A stretch of DNA of 64,000 nucleotides from the NCBI GenBank assembly GCA_947044365.1, contig OX345645.1, positions 5,403,741 through 5,467,740 on the forward strand. The letters are read 5' to 3'. The DNA is from Petrosia ficiformis (lineage: Eukaryota; Porifera; Demospongiae; Haplosclerida; Petrosiidae). A program made the translations under genes and the position numbers. This document shows positions 34,561 through 46,439 of this stretch, in pieces. Positions within the stretch are counted from its first letter, which is position 1. The number at the start of each line of letters is the position of its first letter. Below the pieces are notes generated by a model. It saw only the letters and a program-made list of their open reading frames with translations. It was not told the origin of the DNA and did not search any database.

Positions 34561-35830
34561 GTCTCGCTTCTTTGATGGAGACTGATTACAACTTGAATAA
34601 AAAATATTGGATGTTATTAGTGATGTAGCGATAAAAAGTTTACCATTGTACTGATGAACCAATAATTACTTTAGATATGTATCGATAACAAATACCAATA
34701 TTACATCTACCTTCATGATCAGGTTTCTGATTATTTCAAATAAAATGAACATTTCCTCAATAAGTATTAGTTTACTAAAACTAATTATAGATACCAAACA
34801 CTGATCTGATTATCAGTGCATCATTAATTTTGATTCACTCACCTCAAGAAGTGTTTGTTAGGTTGTATGACAATGTACAACTGACAAGAAAGAAATTGTG
34901 TTTTAGGATCAAAACAGTGAATTCGAGGCAGTTTATCACTGCAAAAATAAATAAATAATTTATTGGTTAGTACAGTTGCGAATAGAAATTGTAATTTAAT
35001 TAGTTGTGTGGGTTGTTATGGATATACATGTATTTATAATCCAATAATTGTAATTGCAATTTCCTTATCCTGTCTATTAGATGTACAAAGAAGCAGAATA
35101 AACACTTTAATGAAATCAGTGTAAATATCTTTGTGCATCTAATATGGAATATTAGGCATGCTAATTGATTATAAGTGGTACATATATCGCTAAAGTATTT
35201 TAATATAATTAGTACAATGTATCTACGGCATTAGATGTATGTATCCTGAACAACCAACTAATCCAAGTAACTACACTAACCAATACATTTGTTATTTTAA
35301 CAATTCTATTATTGCAGTGATGGAAGAAAATAATAATAAGCAGAATTTGATCATACTACTAAGATAAAAAATCAGTATTATACTGAATGATGGCTGGCAA
35401 CATTAATATTGTAATAAATCATAAGTTAAAAACTGACAGGGCAAATAACAATTATGATCCTAGAAAAAACACTGATAGAGAAAAAGGGACTGGTATTTAA
35501 GCCTACTACTAATTGTGTCCATTACGTTTAGTGATTTTAAAACTCTTGCATTTAGCATGCACTATAATTTTATTGAATTTCTGAGGCACAACAAATAAGC
35601 CTGAATTTTAGCGATAATTACATCATAGTCACTACAATCAGTATACACAATTAAAAGTAGACTTAAGGTATGGACTTCTATGACATTTATTGAATGGGGA
35701 ACTGCACAACTTGTGTGCCACAGTAGACCCTTCCCTCTTTGTGAAGGGGCTGGCTGCCCAGACTAGGCAGTGCAATGACTAAAAATATAGGTTGCACGAG
35801 CTCACAGGCCCTCACAAATACAGGCTGGCT
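34560..35830. repeat. Dispersed repeat, copy 2
   Basis: Longer copy of the unit at 30400-31330 with internal differences. It ends 'GGGGCTGGCTGCCCAGACTA'. Confidence 0.7.
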
Positions 35831-35984
35831 AGTGAGATGACAGGTTGCGTACTTCCTCTATAGCAACACAGGTAAATATATATACATGTAATAATATATA
35901 TTATATGTGTATGTTTATAGTTAATACTATAATATATATCTATAAAATAGATATGATATTAACTATGTAGGAATGTATATAGCA

Positions 35985-36230
35985 ACATACCGAATCAGTT
36001 TCTTCCAAAGATAATCTGTCTTGACGAGCCACGCCCTTTCTCTTTACAAAAAATATGTAGTTTATAGTTCGTATATTGTGCACTTCCTGTAATAAAATTA
36101 GTTACTCATACATAGTTATATAAGCAGTAGAAGTACGTATATAGTAACCTGCTAAATCAATTTCCTTCCAAGCAGTCAATTTCCTTCTTGTTTGTAATTG
36201 CACAGACTGGAACTCACCCTTTTGCTCATT
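35985..36230. repeat. About 200-bp repeat unit (CAAATCAGTTTCCTTCCAAG), outlying copies
   Basis: Two units of the family tandemly arrayed at 43280-44140: each has 'CTTCCTGTAATA', 'GTAACATACC(A)AATCA' and 'TTCCTTCCAAG' landmarks. Confidence 0.65.
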
Positions 36231-36239
36231 TAAAGGTAC

Positions 36240-37520
36240 ATTATACTCAATATTTAATTTGTATTTTTATCATCAAGCTGTGTATGACATTGGTAACTGT
36301 ATCTATAGTGATCGAATCTTTAATAATTTGTAATGTAAAGTGAAGCTAAACAGATCTTTGCTAGTTTCTATGTTCCATTCATCCGTAACTGGATTTCGTT
36401 TTAAAGGTGCAGTAAACTGAATAAATTATATGTGTCTCCTAGCACTGTTGTTCACTGTATAATGGACTGGTAAGTTAATAATTACAGATCTTATGTAGTT
36501 TACGTAATGAAGCTAAGGATCTTTACTAGTTTCTATGTTCCATTCATTCCTAACTTGATTTTCATTTAATAGTGTATTAAACTGAATAATTACATTTAAT
36601 TTTATGTGTCCCCTAGCCCCATTGTTCACTGTATAATGGACTGGTAAGTTAATAATTACAGATCTTATGTAGTTTACGTAATGAAGCTAAGGATCTTTAC
36701 TAGTTTCTATGTTCCATTCATCCCTAACTTGATTTTCATTTAATAGTGCATTAAACTAAATAATTACATTTAATTATATGTGTCTCCTAGCCCTATTGTT
36801 CACTGTATAATGGACTGGTAAGTTAATAATGACAGATCTTTGGTAGTTTATGTTATAAAACTAAGGATCTTTGCTAGTTTCTGTGATGCAATCATCCATA
36901 ACTTGATTTTCTGTTAAAGGTGAATATACCAAATAATTACATTTAATTGCATGTGGCCCCATTCCACGTATAATTGACTGGTGACAGTATTTATTAATGA
37001 CAGACAATAGGTTTGGTACAAAGTAGTTTACGTAATGAAGCTAAGGACCTTTACTAGTTTCTATATTCTAATCATTCCTAACTTGATTTTCTATTAATGT
37101 TCATTATATATATTGAATAATTACTCTTAATGTATGTGTCTCCAAGCCCTGTTGTTCACTGTATCTTTGATATTTAACAGTGACGGAAGGTAAGGATCAT
37201 TGATAGTGAAGTTATAAGTTTTTTTGCTAGTTTCTATATTCAATCGTCCATAACTTGATTTTCATTTAATGGTGCATTATACTGAATAATTACTCTTAAT
37301 TGTATTTTTCTACTCGCCCTGTTGTTCACTGGTGAAAGTATTTAATAACAATATAAAGTAAAAATAATAATCTTTGGTTGTTTAAGTAATGAAGCTAACG
37401 ATGATTTTTAATAGTTTTATATTTTTGAACTTCCCTAAATATGTTGTCTACTATACTCAATAATTACATTTAATTGCAAGCATGCTCTCTTTTTCACCAT
37501 ATCATAGATTAGTGACAGTA
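36240..37520. repeat. Tandem array of about 174-bp units
   Basis: About seven diverged units. The landmark TTCACTGTAT falls at about 36451, 36625 and 36799 (exactly 174 apart), then with indels near 36975, 37155 and 37325. Each unit contains 'GAAGCTAAGGATCTTTACTAG' or a variant and 'TAACTTGATTTTC'. No coding frame. Confidence 0.85.
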
Positions 37521-37726
37521 TTAGTAGCAAGGGAATAAAGAGTTGTTGTCTACCTCAGATATAGTTTTCAATCCACTGCACTGAGTTGGAAGAGAAGCCA
37601 TACATAATAGGGAAATTTGGCTAATAAGAATGTATGCTCCATACAGTGAAATGTCAGAAAACATTTCATCTCTCAATGAAGAGGGTCTTTATAGGCCTTC
37701 TCTATGTTTGTTGTGATCTTTTCAAG

Positions 37727-38252
37727 TTAATCAAACTCTTCATTTGGTGACTGTGTTGTATAACCACTTTCCTGAAATAAATACAAGGTCAGGTTTACTA
37801 TATCATTTAAGAATTTGTCAATCTAGTTATAATCTATAATCTATATTTGTAATTTGAAAACAGGAGATTAAATTGATGATTGAGGCTAGCTAGTATAAAT
37901 GCTTGTGAAAAATTACTGATGCTATAAAATTATGTTACTTCTAAAAGAACAAGGTATATATATATTTATACATATTTTTTGTTCACCTGAATAATTACAT
38001 GAAATCAACCTTGATATTTGCCAAAAATACTTCTTTCATACACATGTCAAGTCTATATCTGATTTGGTACTTACTTTAAGGCCACACAAGCTTAAGGACT
38101 GAGCTTGTTTTTCGAAATTCTTTCCATATCCAACACTGGCATCTATGCTGCATATATTTTGGCCACGATTCACTTTCTCTCCCACAAAATTGCCTCCTTT
38201 TCCTAAATGGAAAGCTACTTCTACCAACTTGTTTGCTGGGACTCGAAAGTCA
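37727..38252 (-). CDS. Last two exons of an unrecognised gene
   Basis: Exon 38252-38075 (acceptor GCACTTAG, donor GTAAGTACC) encodes 'DFRVPANKLVEVAFHLGKGG' and then 'VNRGQNICSIDASVGYGKN'. It joins in phase 0 to 37771-37727 (acceptor TTATTTCAG), which reads ESGYTTQSPNEEFD and stops. I do not recognise the protein; no membrane segment or catalytic motif is visible. Its upstream part is missing, because truncated NLR locus C begins about 40 bp away on the same strand. Confidence 0.45.
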
Positions 38253-38289
38253 CTAAGTGCTTTGTAGGACTAATTCAAATGCACTGTGC

Positions 38290-40211
38290 ACTTTAATAGG
38301 TATACTCAGTTTAACAGCTTGTAAGGTTTGGTTGTTTTTCAATAGCTCTTCAATTCGTAATGACTTAGTATGAGTATAGTCTGATGATAGTGAAAAGAAC
38401 TGGATTGTATCATTTCTCTCTATTCCAGTAAGCAATCTATTTATTAATGAGTTGAATTCCAAATGTAACAACTTAAATAAAAATTCTTTAATAGTATGAT
38501 TTGCAGACAGCACCTTCTCCATTTCCACTAACAATTCATTATGAATATGATAATATGATTTAATAGGTGATAACTGTACAATGTGTACATGTAGGATAGT
38601 CAGATGAGGCAGTTTAAACAGCTGTTTGAACATGATCACAACTGAATCATGATCTATGGTGCCATATGTCCGTACATTAATATAACTTTCTTGAAGGTTC
38701 TGATACAATGATGATTGGTGTATCTTGATTACTGATGTGATACTATCATATCTTGCTTTCATTACAATGCAATTAGTCATGTTTGAATCTTCACTGGAAA
38801 GTTTCAGCATGTGACGATGATCTTCATGATGGAGATAATTCCAAGTGATCTTTGAGTTCTTCAGGAGAAAGGACAAACACAATAAATCAAATTGTGATGA
38901 TATCACTCTATCTACACAGAGAGAGGAGTTTTTAACGGAAGAAACAAATATCTGACACAACACTTTGTTTTCAGACTCGTATATTAGATGAAGTAATTGT
39001 ATAGTAACTGTATCATAATAGGGTTCATGAAGAGGATATTTACTCAATGAATGACAAATGTCATCACAAAGCAATTGTGGATTCTCATGAAAAGTAGAGT
39101 ACTGATGACATTCAAAACTAAAGAATGTTTTCCTTATACACTGTAAGTCTACCTCTTTACTGAAATACTCTTGATAGCTGTCATCTTTAAGTTGAGTCAG
39201 ACCTGCCACAAATCTTAGTGTCATGCGAAAGTGAGCTCCATGGAAATGTTTTCTAAACAGCATTATTTGATCATCATGGTGAGTTATCCACCATGCTGCC
39301 AGGAACTCCTGAATGGTTAGATGAAGAAACTGATGTTTAGTGGTGTCTGCTATCTTGTAACAGTTCATTAATCCAAAATGTTCACACTTCAATGAATGTG
39401 ATAACTTTAGTATTTCATTTCTATTGAAAGTGGTATTTTGTGTCTTCAGCTTCTCATAAGCACAACAACAAAGTTCATCAAATGCTCTCTTTTGATCTTC
39501 TTGTAGTTCTTCAAGTGATTCAACTGTGTCTGGATCAAGTTCTTGTTTTTTCATTGATCTCTTTACAGCATAAAGTATATATTTCTTGTAAAACTTTGTC
39601 AAAGTGTTAGGAAGAATAAAGCCACTCAGCTGATAAACTCTCACTAACATGGAACATACAAAAGGTATATAACATAATGACAAGACATCTTCCCTAATCT
39701 CCAATTGCTCTATTAATTGTTTAGCATTCTCTTTAGTCAGCTCTTTCCTAATGTATGAAAAAATCTCTTTTTCCTTAAAACCTAATACTTCAACATGACG
39801 ATTAACACTCTGTAGTTGAAGAAGTTTTGCTGAAGCATATGTACGTGAAGTAACTAGTACATTACATTTGTGTAGTTGTCTTTCTTGAATAATATCCAGT
39901 ATGAATGATCTGTTTTGGTCTCTTCCCTTAAACTCATCCCATCCATTTCAGTACATCTTGTATGTCTATTTTCTCTGATACATTCATAATGTCATCCAAT
40001 TTGCCATGTAACATATTCCATGATCTCTTCATCCCTTCTGGTTCAGAAAGACATCCTCCATGTCCCTTAATGAGTCCTAGTTGTCCAAACTTGTCTCCAC
40101 CAATACGTCGATCTATCAAGTCATTATATACTATAGGATTTTGAAGATATCGATCACGCATTCCTTGAGCAAAATCGTCAGCGAAGTCAGATGATACAAC
40201 TAGTGACACAC
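38290..40211 (-). pseudogene. NACHT exon of NLR locus C lacking Walker A and B
   Basis: Opens after TATTCACACAG with GVSLVVSSDF and 'GQLGLIKGHGGCLSEPEGMK'. At 'DIQDVLK' (about 39950) the sequence jumps directly to 'WDEFKGRDQ' in another frame, so about 105 residues including GPPGVGKTT and LLLIFDG are gone. The winged-helix motif 'HLTIQEFLAAWW' remains. Homology ends near 38290. Confidence 0.85.
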
Positions 40212-40313
40212 CTGTGTGAATATAATGGAATCTAGGTATTAATATTTACAGTAATTAATGAGTTATAGTTGATCATTAATAGCATAACTGACACTCTAAA
40301 CAATTATTAATAC

Positions 40314-41126
40314 CTTTCAGATAGATTAAACCAGCATTTGTCTCATAGTGAGGTAGTTGATATGTGACCTTATCCTTTTCAGTACTTGTAGCTTGTGCCC
40401 TTTTCACATCATCTATTGTATGATCAAGAATTGTGGAAAGTGGCTCTGCTTTTTTCAAATGTTGACAAAGATGGTGTGTCCACAGTCCTCCATGAGTCTT
40501 ATTACCATCTGATGTATGGTTAATTGATGTGGCATACGCAACAAGACAATCTTGAGGACATTTGAGGTTAAACACTTTCTCTGTTCCATGAACAAATAAA
40601 TCAGGTTCGTACTTCAAACAGCAATCAAAAAAGAAAAAGCATTTACGATTTTCATCATAAGATTGCAAGAAGCATCGATCTCGACTAAGAGTTGCAGAGT
40701 CACATGTGAATGGAGAAATAATATTATCTTTAATGTATAATATGTTTTTGGTATCTCTGCCTCTTTGTTGCAAAGGTAGAACAAATTCACGACCTGTTCT
40801 GTCAATGCCTCCATGTCCAGCATAATAAAAACCTATGAAATCATAATTCAAGGGATATCTGTCAAACTCAGCAGCAGCTTTAACCAAACAAGTTATGTCT
40901 GAACATGAAGGATCTTCATCACGATAAACTGCAAAGTTTAAATCATTACGAAAAGTGTTGTAAATGTTGTCAGCATCAACATCGGTCCCACTATGATTAC
41001 CAGACTTATCAACAAACAACATACCAACCACAAAGATGATTCCTTGAGCATCTGCTTTGTACTGACATTTGCTGTGTATTTTATCCTTTGCTTTCTAAAC
41101 ATCATCTTCACTGAATTGAAGACAAT
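40314..41126 (-). pseudogene. Caspase-like (peptidase C14) exon of NLR locus C
   Basis: Catalytic His in 'FYYAGHGGIDRTGREFVLP' and catalytic Cys in 'CFFFFDCCLKYEPD', with 'GGLWTHHLCQHLK' downstream: a complete HG/C dyad in one frame over 251 codons from Met 41031. Upstream of that Met a TAG (about 41098-41100) interrupts the frame coming from the Death exon. The protease domain itself is therefore intact and could be made only from an internal start or by readthrough. Acceptor TTTCATTTAG at 41127, donor GTATTAAT at 40313. Confidence 0.82.
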
Positions 41127-41416
41127 CTAAATGAAATAACAGTAAGAGATTATAATATAATGTGAAAATACTAATCCCGTTAATCTCAATCTTCGCAAAT
41201 CTGAATAGCAAAAAGGTGGCATAAGTGATATTCACGGATAATTAAATGGCACCCGCCCAATCACGTGATGATCAAAAGACACTATGTATGGGCATTGTCA
41301 GAGACTACTCTACCCACTATGGAGAAAATGTTAGCATGAGTGTAGTCGGATGAGGCACAGGGTCTAGGGGCCCAAATTCGTCAAGCATTAGGGTCTCTTG
41401 TCGTTAGGGTTAAAAT

Positions 41417-41580
41417 GTGAACAAAGTTGATGTTCTAATCCTAATCCTAATCCTAATCCTAATCATAATCATAATCAAAATCCTAATCCTAATCCTAATG
41501 CTAATCGTAATACTAATACTAATCTTAATCCTAATGCTAATCCTAATCCTAATCCTAATCCTAATCCTAATCCTTGTACA
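41417..41580. repeat. TTAGGA (CCTAAT) hexamer array
   Basis: About 25 units of AATCCT and one-base variants (AATCAT, AATGCT, AATCGT, AATACT). The complementary strand reads TTAGGA, one base from the metazoan telomere repeat TTAGGG. Confidence 0.9.
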
Positions 41581-42024
41581 ACTGAGTTGCCACTTCCTTT
41601 CATTTATCAGGCCTTCTACTGCCATTGTGGGCTCACTTCCTGGTTTGTTAACGTCTTCTCCCTAGTATATGGATAGTCAGACTACTTCATTTTTGAATAC
41701 TTACCTTCCTGTTTTCCTGCAGCTAACGATGCATGATTTTTGTACATTGTATATTCGGCTTACTTAGAATCTTTCCTGTCAAATATAGTGAGTTGATATT
41801 CTGTACTGTTTAAATATGGAAATTATACAGGTGAGTATGATGTGGGCATTGGCCGTGAGACTGCTAAACTTTCAAGCACTTGCCTTGCTGACTTCCTATT
41901 GATAGCGAAGCATGGATTTTACATCTGTGGCTTGCTAAAACAATTCTTCTTTCAAGCAAATAATTTAGGATTTTGAATCTTATAAAATGAAAGTGTTATA
42001 GAATGGCAAAATTAAATATGTTAG

Positions 42025-42265
42025 TGGTGACGTCAGATGATACGACTAGTAAACCACATGTGTGAATATAATAGAATCTAGGTATTAACCCTTAGAGCTC
42101 TGATGTCACATGTATGTGACATTTGACCCCTGCGTGATTCAGAGTGTGTTCCTAGCATTAAAAAGCACTCCAAATGCATGTAATTGGTGTCAGGGACAAG
42201 CCCATGAAAATGGCTAAATAAAGTTGATGGATTTTCAGCCGCCCTTTGGCCTACATAACAAGATT
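42025..42265 (-). pseudogene. Displaced NACHT exon start plus CCCTTAGAG repeat (copy 3)
   Basis: 42025-42088 matches the first bases of the locus A NACHT exon and its acceptor (8978-9038: 'GACGTCAGATGATACGACTAG'), followed as in locus A by the CCCTTAGAG repeat. It lies in the intron upstream of the locus C caspase exon, so it looks like the scar of an unequal exchange. Confidence 0.75.
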
Positions 42266-42570
42266 TTCGGGCAAAAGATATTAATTAAGTTTATAAAACA
42301 TACTAATACTGAAATGACCTAAATAAGTAAAGAAAAAGAAGTAGGGTTGTGTATTGATAGTTTCACTATCGCAATATTAAACTGCTATCACTATATACAA
42401 TGATATCAGCTATCACGATAGTAACACATGTTGATGAGCACTATAAATGTATGTAAACTACACTGTACACCAACAGGTTTTGTAGTCAGCTCAGGAGGGA
42501 ATTTCTAGATTTACAGGAAATACTATGCATGTCTTTCATGCTACATTTCAGTATTTATATTATAACTTAC

Positions 42571-42906
42571 TGTATTGAGACGACTCTAGTTGAGAAGATA
42601 CATTTAACTTTTGCTGATCATCAAGATCCAATAGTTTTCTCAGTTTAGACACAACATTCTCATCAGTTTCACACTTTTCAACTGCTGATAATAATCCCTC
42701 CCATGATGATTGTGGTGTGTTTGATATCCATGAATCCAATGCTTGTTCTAAAGCAAAGTGATAGTCCTGTGTTGTCTGTGCCTCTTCTCTTAACCTCTTT
42801 CTCTCACTAATAGAGATACCTATAATACCAGCAAGTCTGTTCCATTTCTCTGGTATATTAAACCCACTCTGTTGAAGAATATTCAATGCTTTATTGGCAG
42901 TTAATT
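42571..42906 (-). CDS. Death-domain exon of NLR locus C
   Basis: 112 residues, open. 'ALNILQQSGFNIPEKWNRLA', 'ISISERKRL', 'ALDSWISNTPQSSWEGLL' and 'CETDENVVSKLRKLL' follow the Death pattern. More diverged from loci A and B than they are from each other. Phase 1 at both ends. Confidence 0.78.
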
Positions 42907-42966
42907 CTAAAGTGATAGATAAAGACTTATAATTTGAATCATTACAGTATTACAAACAAACCTCAC

Positions 42967-43213
42967 CTATATTAATAGGTCCAGGGTTAATCTCCACATC
43001 ACCACATAGTAATAGTAGTATCATGACAAGTGAAGAGGATAATATGAGAGCTACAGTGAGTATTGCTTGTAATAACCTCAATGATCCAATCCACCATTCA
43101 TCCACTGAGTGTGATAATTCTTCATGATCATATTTCCTCTTTGATCCTTTCATGTTGTTACTGGAACAGTGCCATGTACCAATAGTAACCCTCCATTGTA
43201 TTAGATCAATCAT
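42967..43213 (-). CDS. Leader plus 2A exon of NLR locus C
   Basis: Starts MIDLIQWRVTIGTWHCS, has a basic KGSKRKYDHEE patch, a long hydrophobic helix ending 'SSLVMILLLLCG', then the 2A motif and donor GTGAGG, phase 1. Confidence 0.82.
42977..43000 (-). other. 2A ribosome-skipping motif DVEINPGP (locus C)
   Basis: Fits DxExNPGP with Ile at the variable position. Confidence 0.85.
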
Positions 43214-43279
43214 TTCTAGTTTGGAACTGATAGAAAAACAATTAATATTAGTAATGTGATCCAGGATAAATAATATGTA

Positions 43280-44200
43280 ATCTGTATAATTATTGTGTAC
43301 TTCCTGTAATAAATTTTGTTATGTATTCATATACACTTTACAAGCAGCAGAGGTACGTATAATTATAGTAATTTCTATAACATACCAAATCAATTTCCTT
43401 CAAACACAGCTCTTCTGTTTTGACAAGCCAAACCCCTATTTCCTGTTTGTACAGCTCTTCACACACTGGGATGCACCCTTTCTCTTACCAAAAATATATA
43501 GTCTGTATAATGTCCTGTAATATAAATTGATATAATATTAACTATGTATATACAATTATACATGTAATAATAACAATAATAATAATAGTAAACAGCTGAG
43601 GTATGCATATGATAGCATACCAAATGAGTTTCCTTCCAAATATTGCTCTTCTGTTTTTACTAGTCACACCCTTTTTTGTTGATTGTACGGACTGGGACTT
43701 GCACTTTCTCTTTACAAAAAATATGTAGTTTGTATATTGTGCACTTCCTGTAATACAATTAGTTAAACACTAACATGAATGTAGTTATATAGGCAACAGA
43801 TTGAAGTACATACATGTATTGTAGTAACATACCAGATCAATTTTCTTCCAAGCGGTCAGCTCTTCTGTTTTTGACGAGCCACACACTTCTTGTTTGTAAT
43901 TGCACTTGTCCTTTATTTTCAGTAGTCTATATATTGTGGATTTCCTGTAAAAAAATTAGAAATATATTCATATAGAGTTATACAGCAACAGAAGTATGTA
44001 TATAGTAACATACCAAATCAGTTTCCTTCCAAGCGGTCAGCTAAAAAGTTCCTCTAGCTCTGTTTAGACGAGCCACACTCTTCTTCTCACTTTATGCAAA
44101 ATAGCAATAGCTTGAGGGTTAAGTTCCTGTAATAAAATTAATAGTATGTTAGCTATGTAGAGTCATGTATAGTTGTATAAACAGCAGAAGAATGTCTTCA
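43280..44200. repeat. Tandem array of about 200-230-bp units
   Basis: Four to five diverged units, each with 'CTTCCTGTAATA', a 'TATA..CAGCAGAGGTACGTATA'-like block, 'CATACCAAATCAATTTCCTTC' and 'TGTTTTGACAAGCCA'. Two more units lie at 35985-36230 and a fragment near 52970. Confidence 0.75.
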
Positions 44201-44269
44201 AGTTTAGTAAATATCTGTCCACCTGCTAGGGTGGCATATAAATCTTCAACCCTTGTTGAAGGCCATGGA

Positions 44270-45010
44270 ACTCATGATGGGAGATGGAAGCCTCAGTATC
44301 AACCTGGATGATCATTCAGAGATACTGTAACACATATTGGTTCAGTTATCTGGTATCTGATGTTGAACAAAGCACATGCCTTATATGCAGTGTTAACAAG
44401 GTGATTAGTCTCAGTAATTGGCAAGGGCTTAGCTATACAGACTTGAAATGTGTCCTCTCTTTTTGCACCGAATGCATGTCTTATTTCTGAATGGGCAGTT
44501 GGAGGACCAATATGACTGCCTATGTAGTGAAGGCAGGGGTTCTTCGAAACATTAATGGTGCTCATGTGGTAGGTCTACTGGATCTTTCTGAGGTGGCTCA
44601 ATTCCTTTTGCCATTTCCAGTGATGTCTCAAAGGTCAGATCTTTTTCGGGCAGTAACCATCTTAGTATATGCTCGTCATAGATGCTACAGACAAGTCTAT
44701 CATGCAACATGGCATCCAGTGTGGCTCTGAACTCATATTGTTCTGAGAGTTGGTGTAGAGCAGCTAAATCAATTCTCCTGATTGCCTCGAACTGGAGTAA
44801 AATTCAAACATCTGCACTGTCACTGAAGGTTTTAGGCAATAGTGGTCCTTAACTGACTTAACTCGGTCCACAATTATTTTATTGATATGAAAGTTGAGAT
44901 TGGTTGTTCTGGGTGATACTAGGTTTCTGATTACTGTTTAGGTTGGCGCTTCACATGAACACAGTAAAATAGATCTCTCCCCACCATCAGTGATATCATT
45001 GGAGTGGTTC
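44270..45010 (-). pseudogene. Ty3/gypsy-type retrotransposon gag relic
   Basis: Minus-strand pieces resemble the gag of gypsy-type elements: a segment near 44830-44940, the 'LVCSIYDEHILRWLLPEKDL' stretch near 44655-44720, and a CCHC-like zinc knuckle with 'CIRCKKRGH' near 44440-44480. Stops and frame changes interrupt it. No protease, reverse transcriptase or LTR was recognised nearby. Confidence 0.65.
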
Positions 45011-45279
45011 ATCTGTTCTATATATGAGGGCTAGTCATCCTCAGTATATGCATTGAACTCTGATAAGTTCCTGTATTTAGGCATTCCCAGATTATTCTCG
45101 TCGCCAAATATAATAAATTAGATTTGACTGATCATTATTACCATTGAATAAAAGTAACATACACTGAACATTTATAGAGACATACAAGAAGTGGATTTTA
45201 TATGATCAGGGCCAAATTAAAGACATACAGACTGGATATACTGAGTAGATACATGAATAATAGTAGACATACAGTCAAT

Positions 45280-45680
45280 GATTAATGCATACATTACACA
45301 CACACACTCACACATATATGTGTACACGCTCACACCAACATGTATATACCTACAGACATACCTACATACAAACACACTTTCATACATTCGTATATACATA
45401 TGTATATACATGTACACATGTATATATACTATATATAATTATATACATACATACGCACATACTTACATTTATGTACATACGTACATGTACATGTATATAA
45501 ATACACATGTACATGGACATAACACATACCTACATAAGAAAATACATACATGTACAGATACATGTACACACATACATACATATGTACACACATACATACA
45601 TATGTACATGTAGATATGTATTTACATACAGTATATTACACACATACATATGTATATGTACATATGTATTTAAGTACATC
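45280..45680. repeat. ACAT/TATA microsatellite
   Basis: ACACATAC, GTACATAC and ATGTACATGTA units; ORFs in it are repeat artefacts. Confidence 0.88.
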
Positions 45681-46439
45681 ACGGTTGTTATAATCTGTGA
45701 TTAGTCATTGATCCAGAATGTATCAACAAATTTAATACTAAATACATCAGTGTATATTAATAACTATCCACATGAAAATAGTACTATATTAAAAATACAC
45801 AAACAACTTACTGAAAATTGATACAGTTCCAGGGTAATGTACCATATATACTCTATTTATTAGTTTCAGTTAATTATTTTTAGTGATGTAATGGTGGCTA
45901 GACCAAGTGATTGATATCAAGAATTTTCTCTCTGAGTGAATCAGGTTTATATTTATAATAATTATGTTGTTTATAATTTATAATTATATAATATTAGTTC
46001 AGTATATCATTATCTTAAAACATCCATTATAATCATTAACTCTAGTCTGGGGTATGCAGTTCCTCTCTAGTCACTAAGTGTATCATGTATTATACAGTAT
46101 TAAATATGGTACCATACACTGAGTGATGGGCTATGCTATTCAAAAATGGTGTTAACTTTAGGCTCTCTGTAGTTACTTTTGATGGCTTCTGGGTTCCTGT
46201 AAGGCTTGTAGCTGAGATGTTGTTGCATGTTGAAATACATTTGTCCTCCATTAGGCCTGACATCTAGGAGGGAGGGGGGGGATGTCCTTCCTTATCAGTT
46301 CCCTCCACTGTATGGAATCCAGCGAGATAGAATATGTGTAAAATAGAAATGTAATTTGTATGGCAGGGAACATGCCCACCTCTATGCCCATCTGTAAAGC
46401 ATGACCTATTCTGTAATGTAATGTACATGGGCATTCAGT

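Larger units (their letters stand above)
38253..43213 (-). pseudogene. NLR locus C: 2A-Death-caspase-like-NACHT, truncated
   Basis: Exons: 43213-42967 (leader plus 2A), 42906-42571 (Death), 41126-40314 (caspase-like), 40211-about 38290 (NACHT plus partial LRR). Defects: a TAG in the caspase exon ten codons after its acceptor, a deletion of about 0.3 kb that removes both Walker motifs and shifts frame near 39950, and loss of the LRR region after 'LQAVKLSIPIK'. The caspase-to-NACHT junction (donor 40314, acceptor 40211) is phase 1, as in locus A. The intron before the caspase exon contains a copy of the locus A NACHT exon start (42025-42088) and a remnant of a locus A-type caspase acceptor (about 42300-42325). 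Confidence 0.82.

Noticed and set aside
41410..41665. Ile/Arg and Ile/Leu repeat ORFs
   Set aside because: Translation of the TTAGGA hexamer array.
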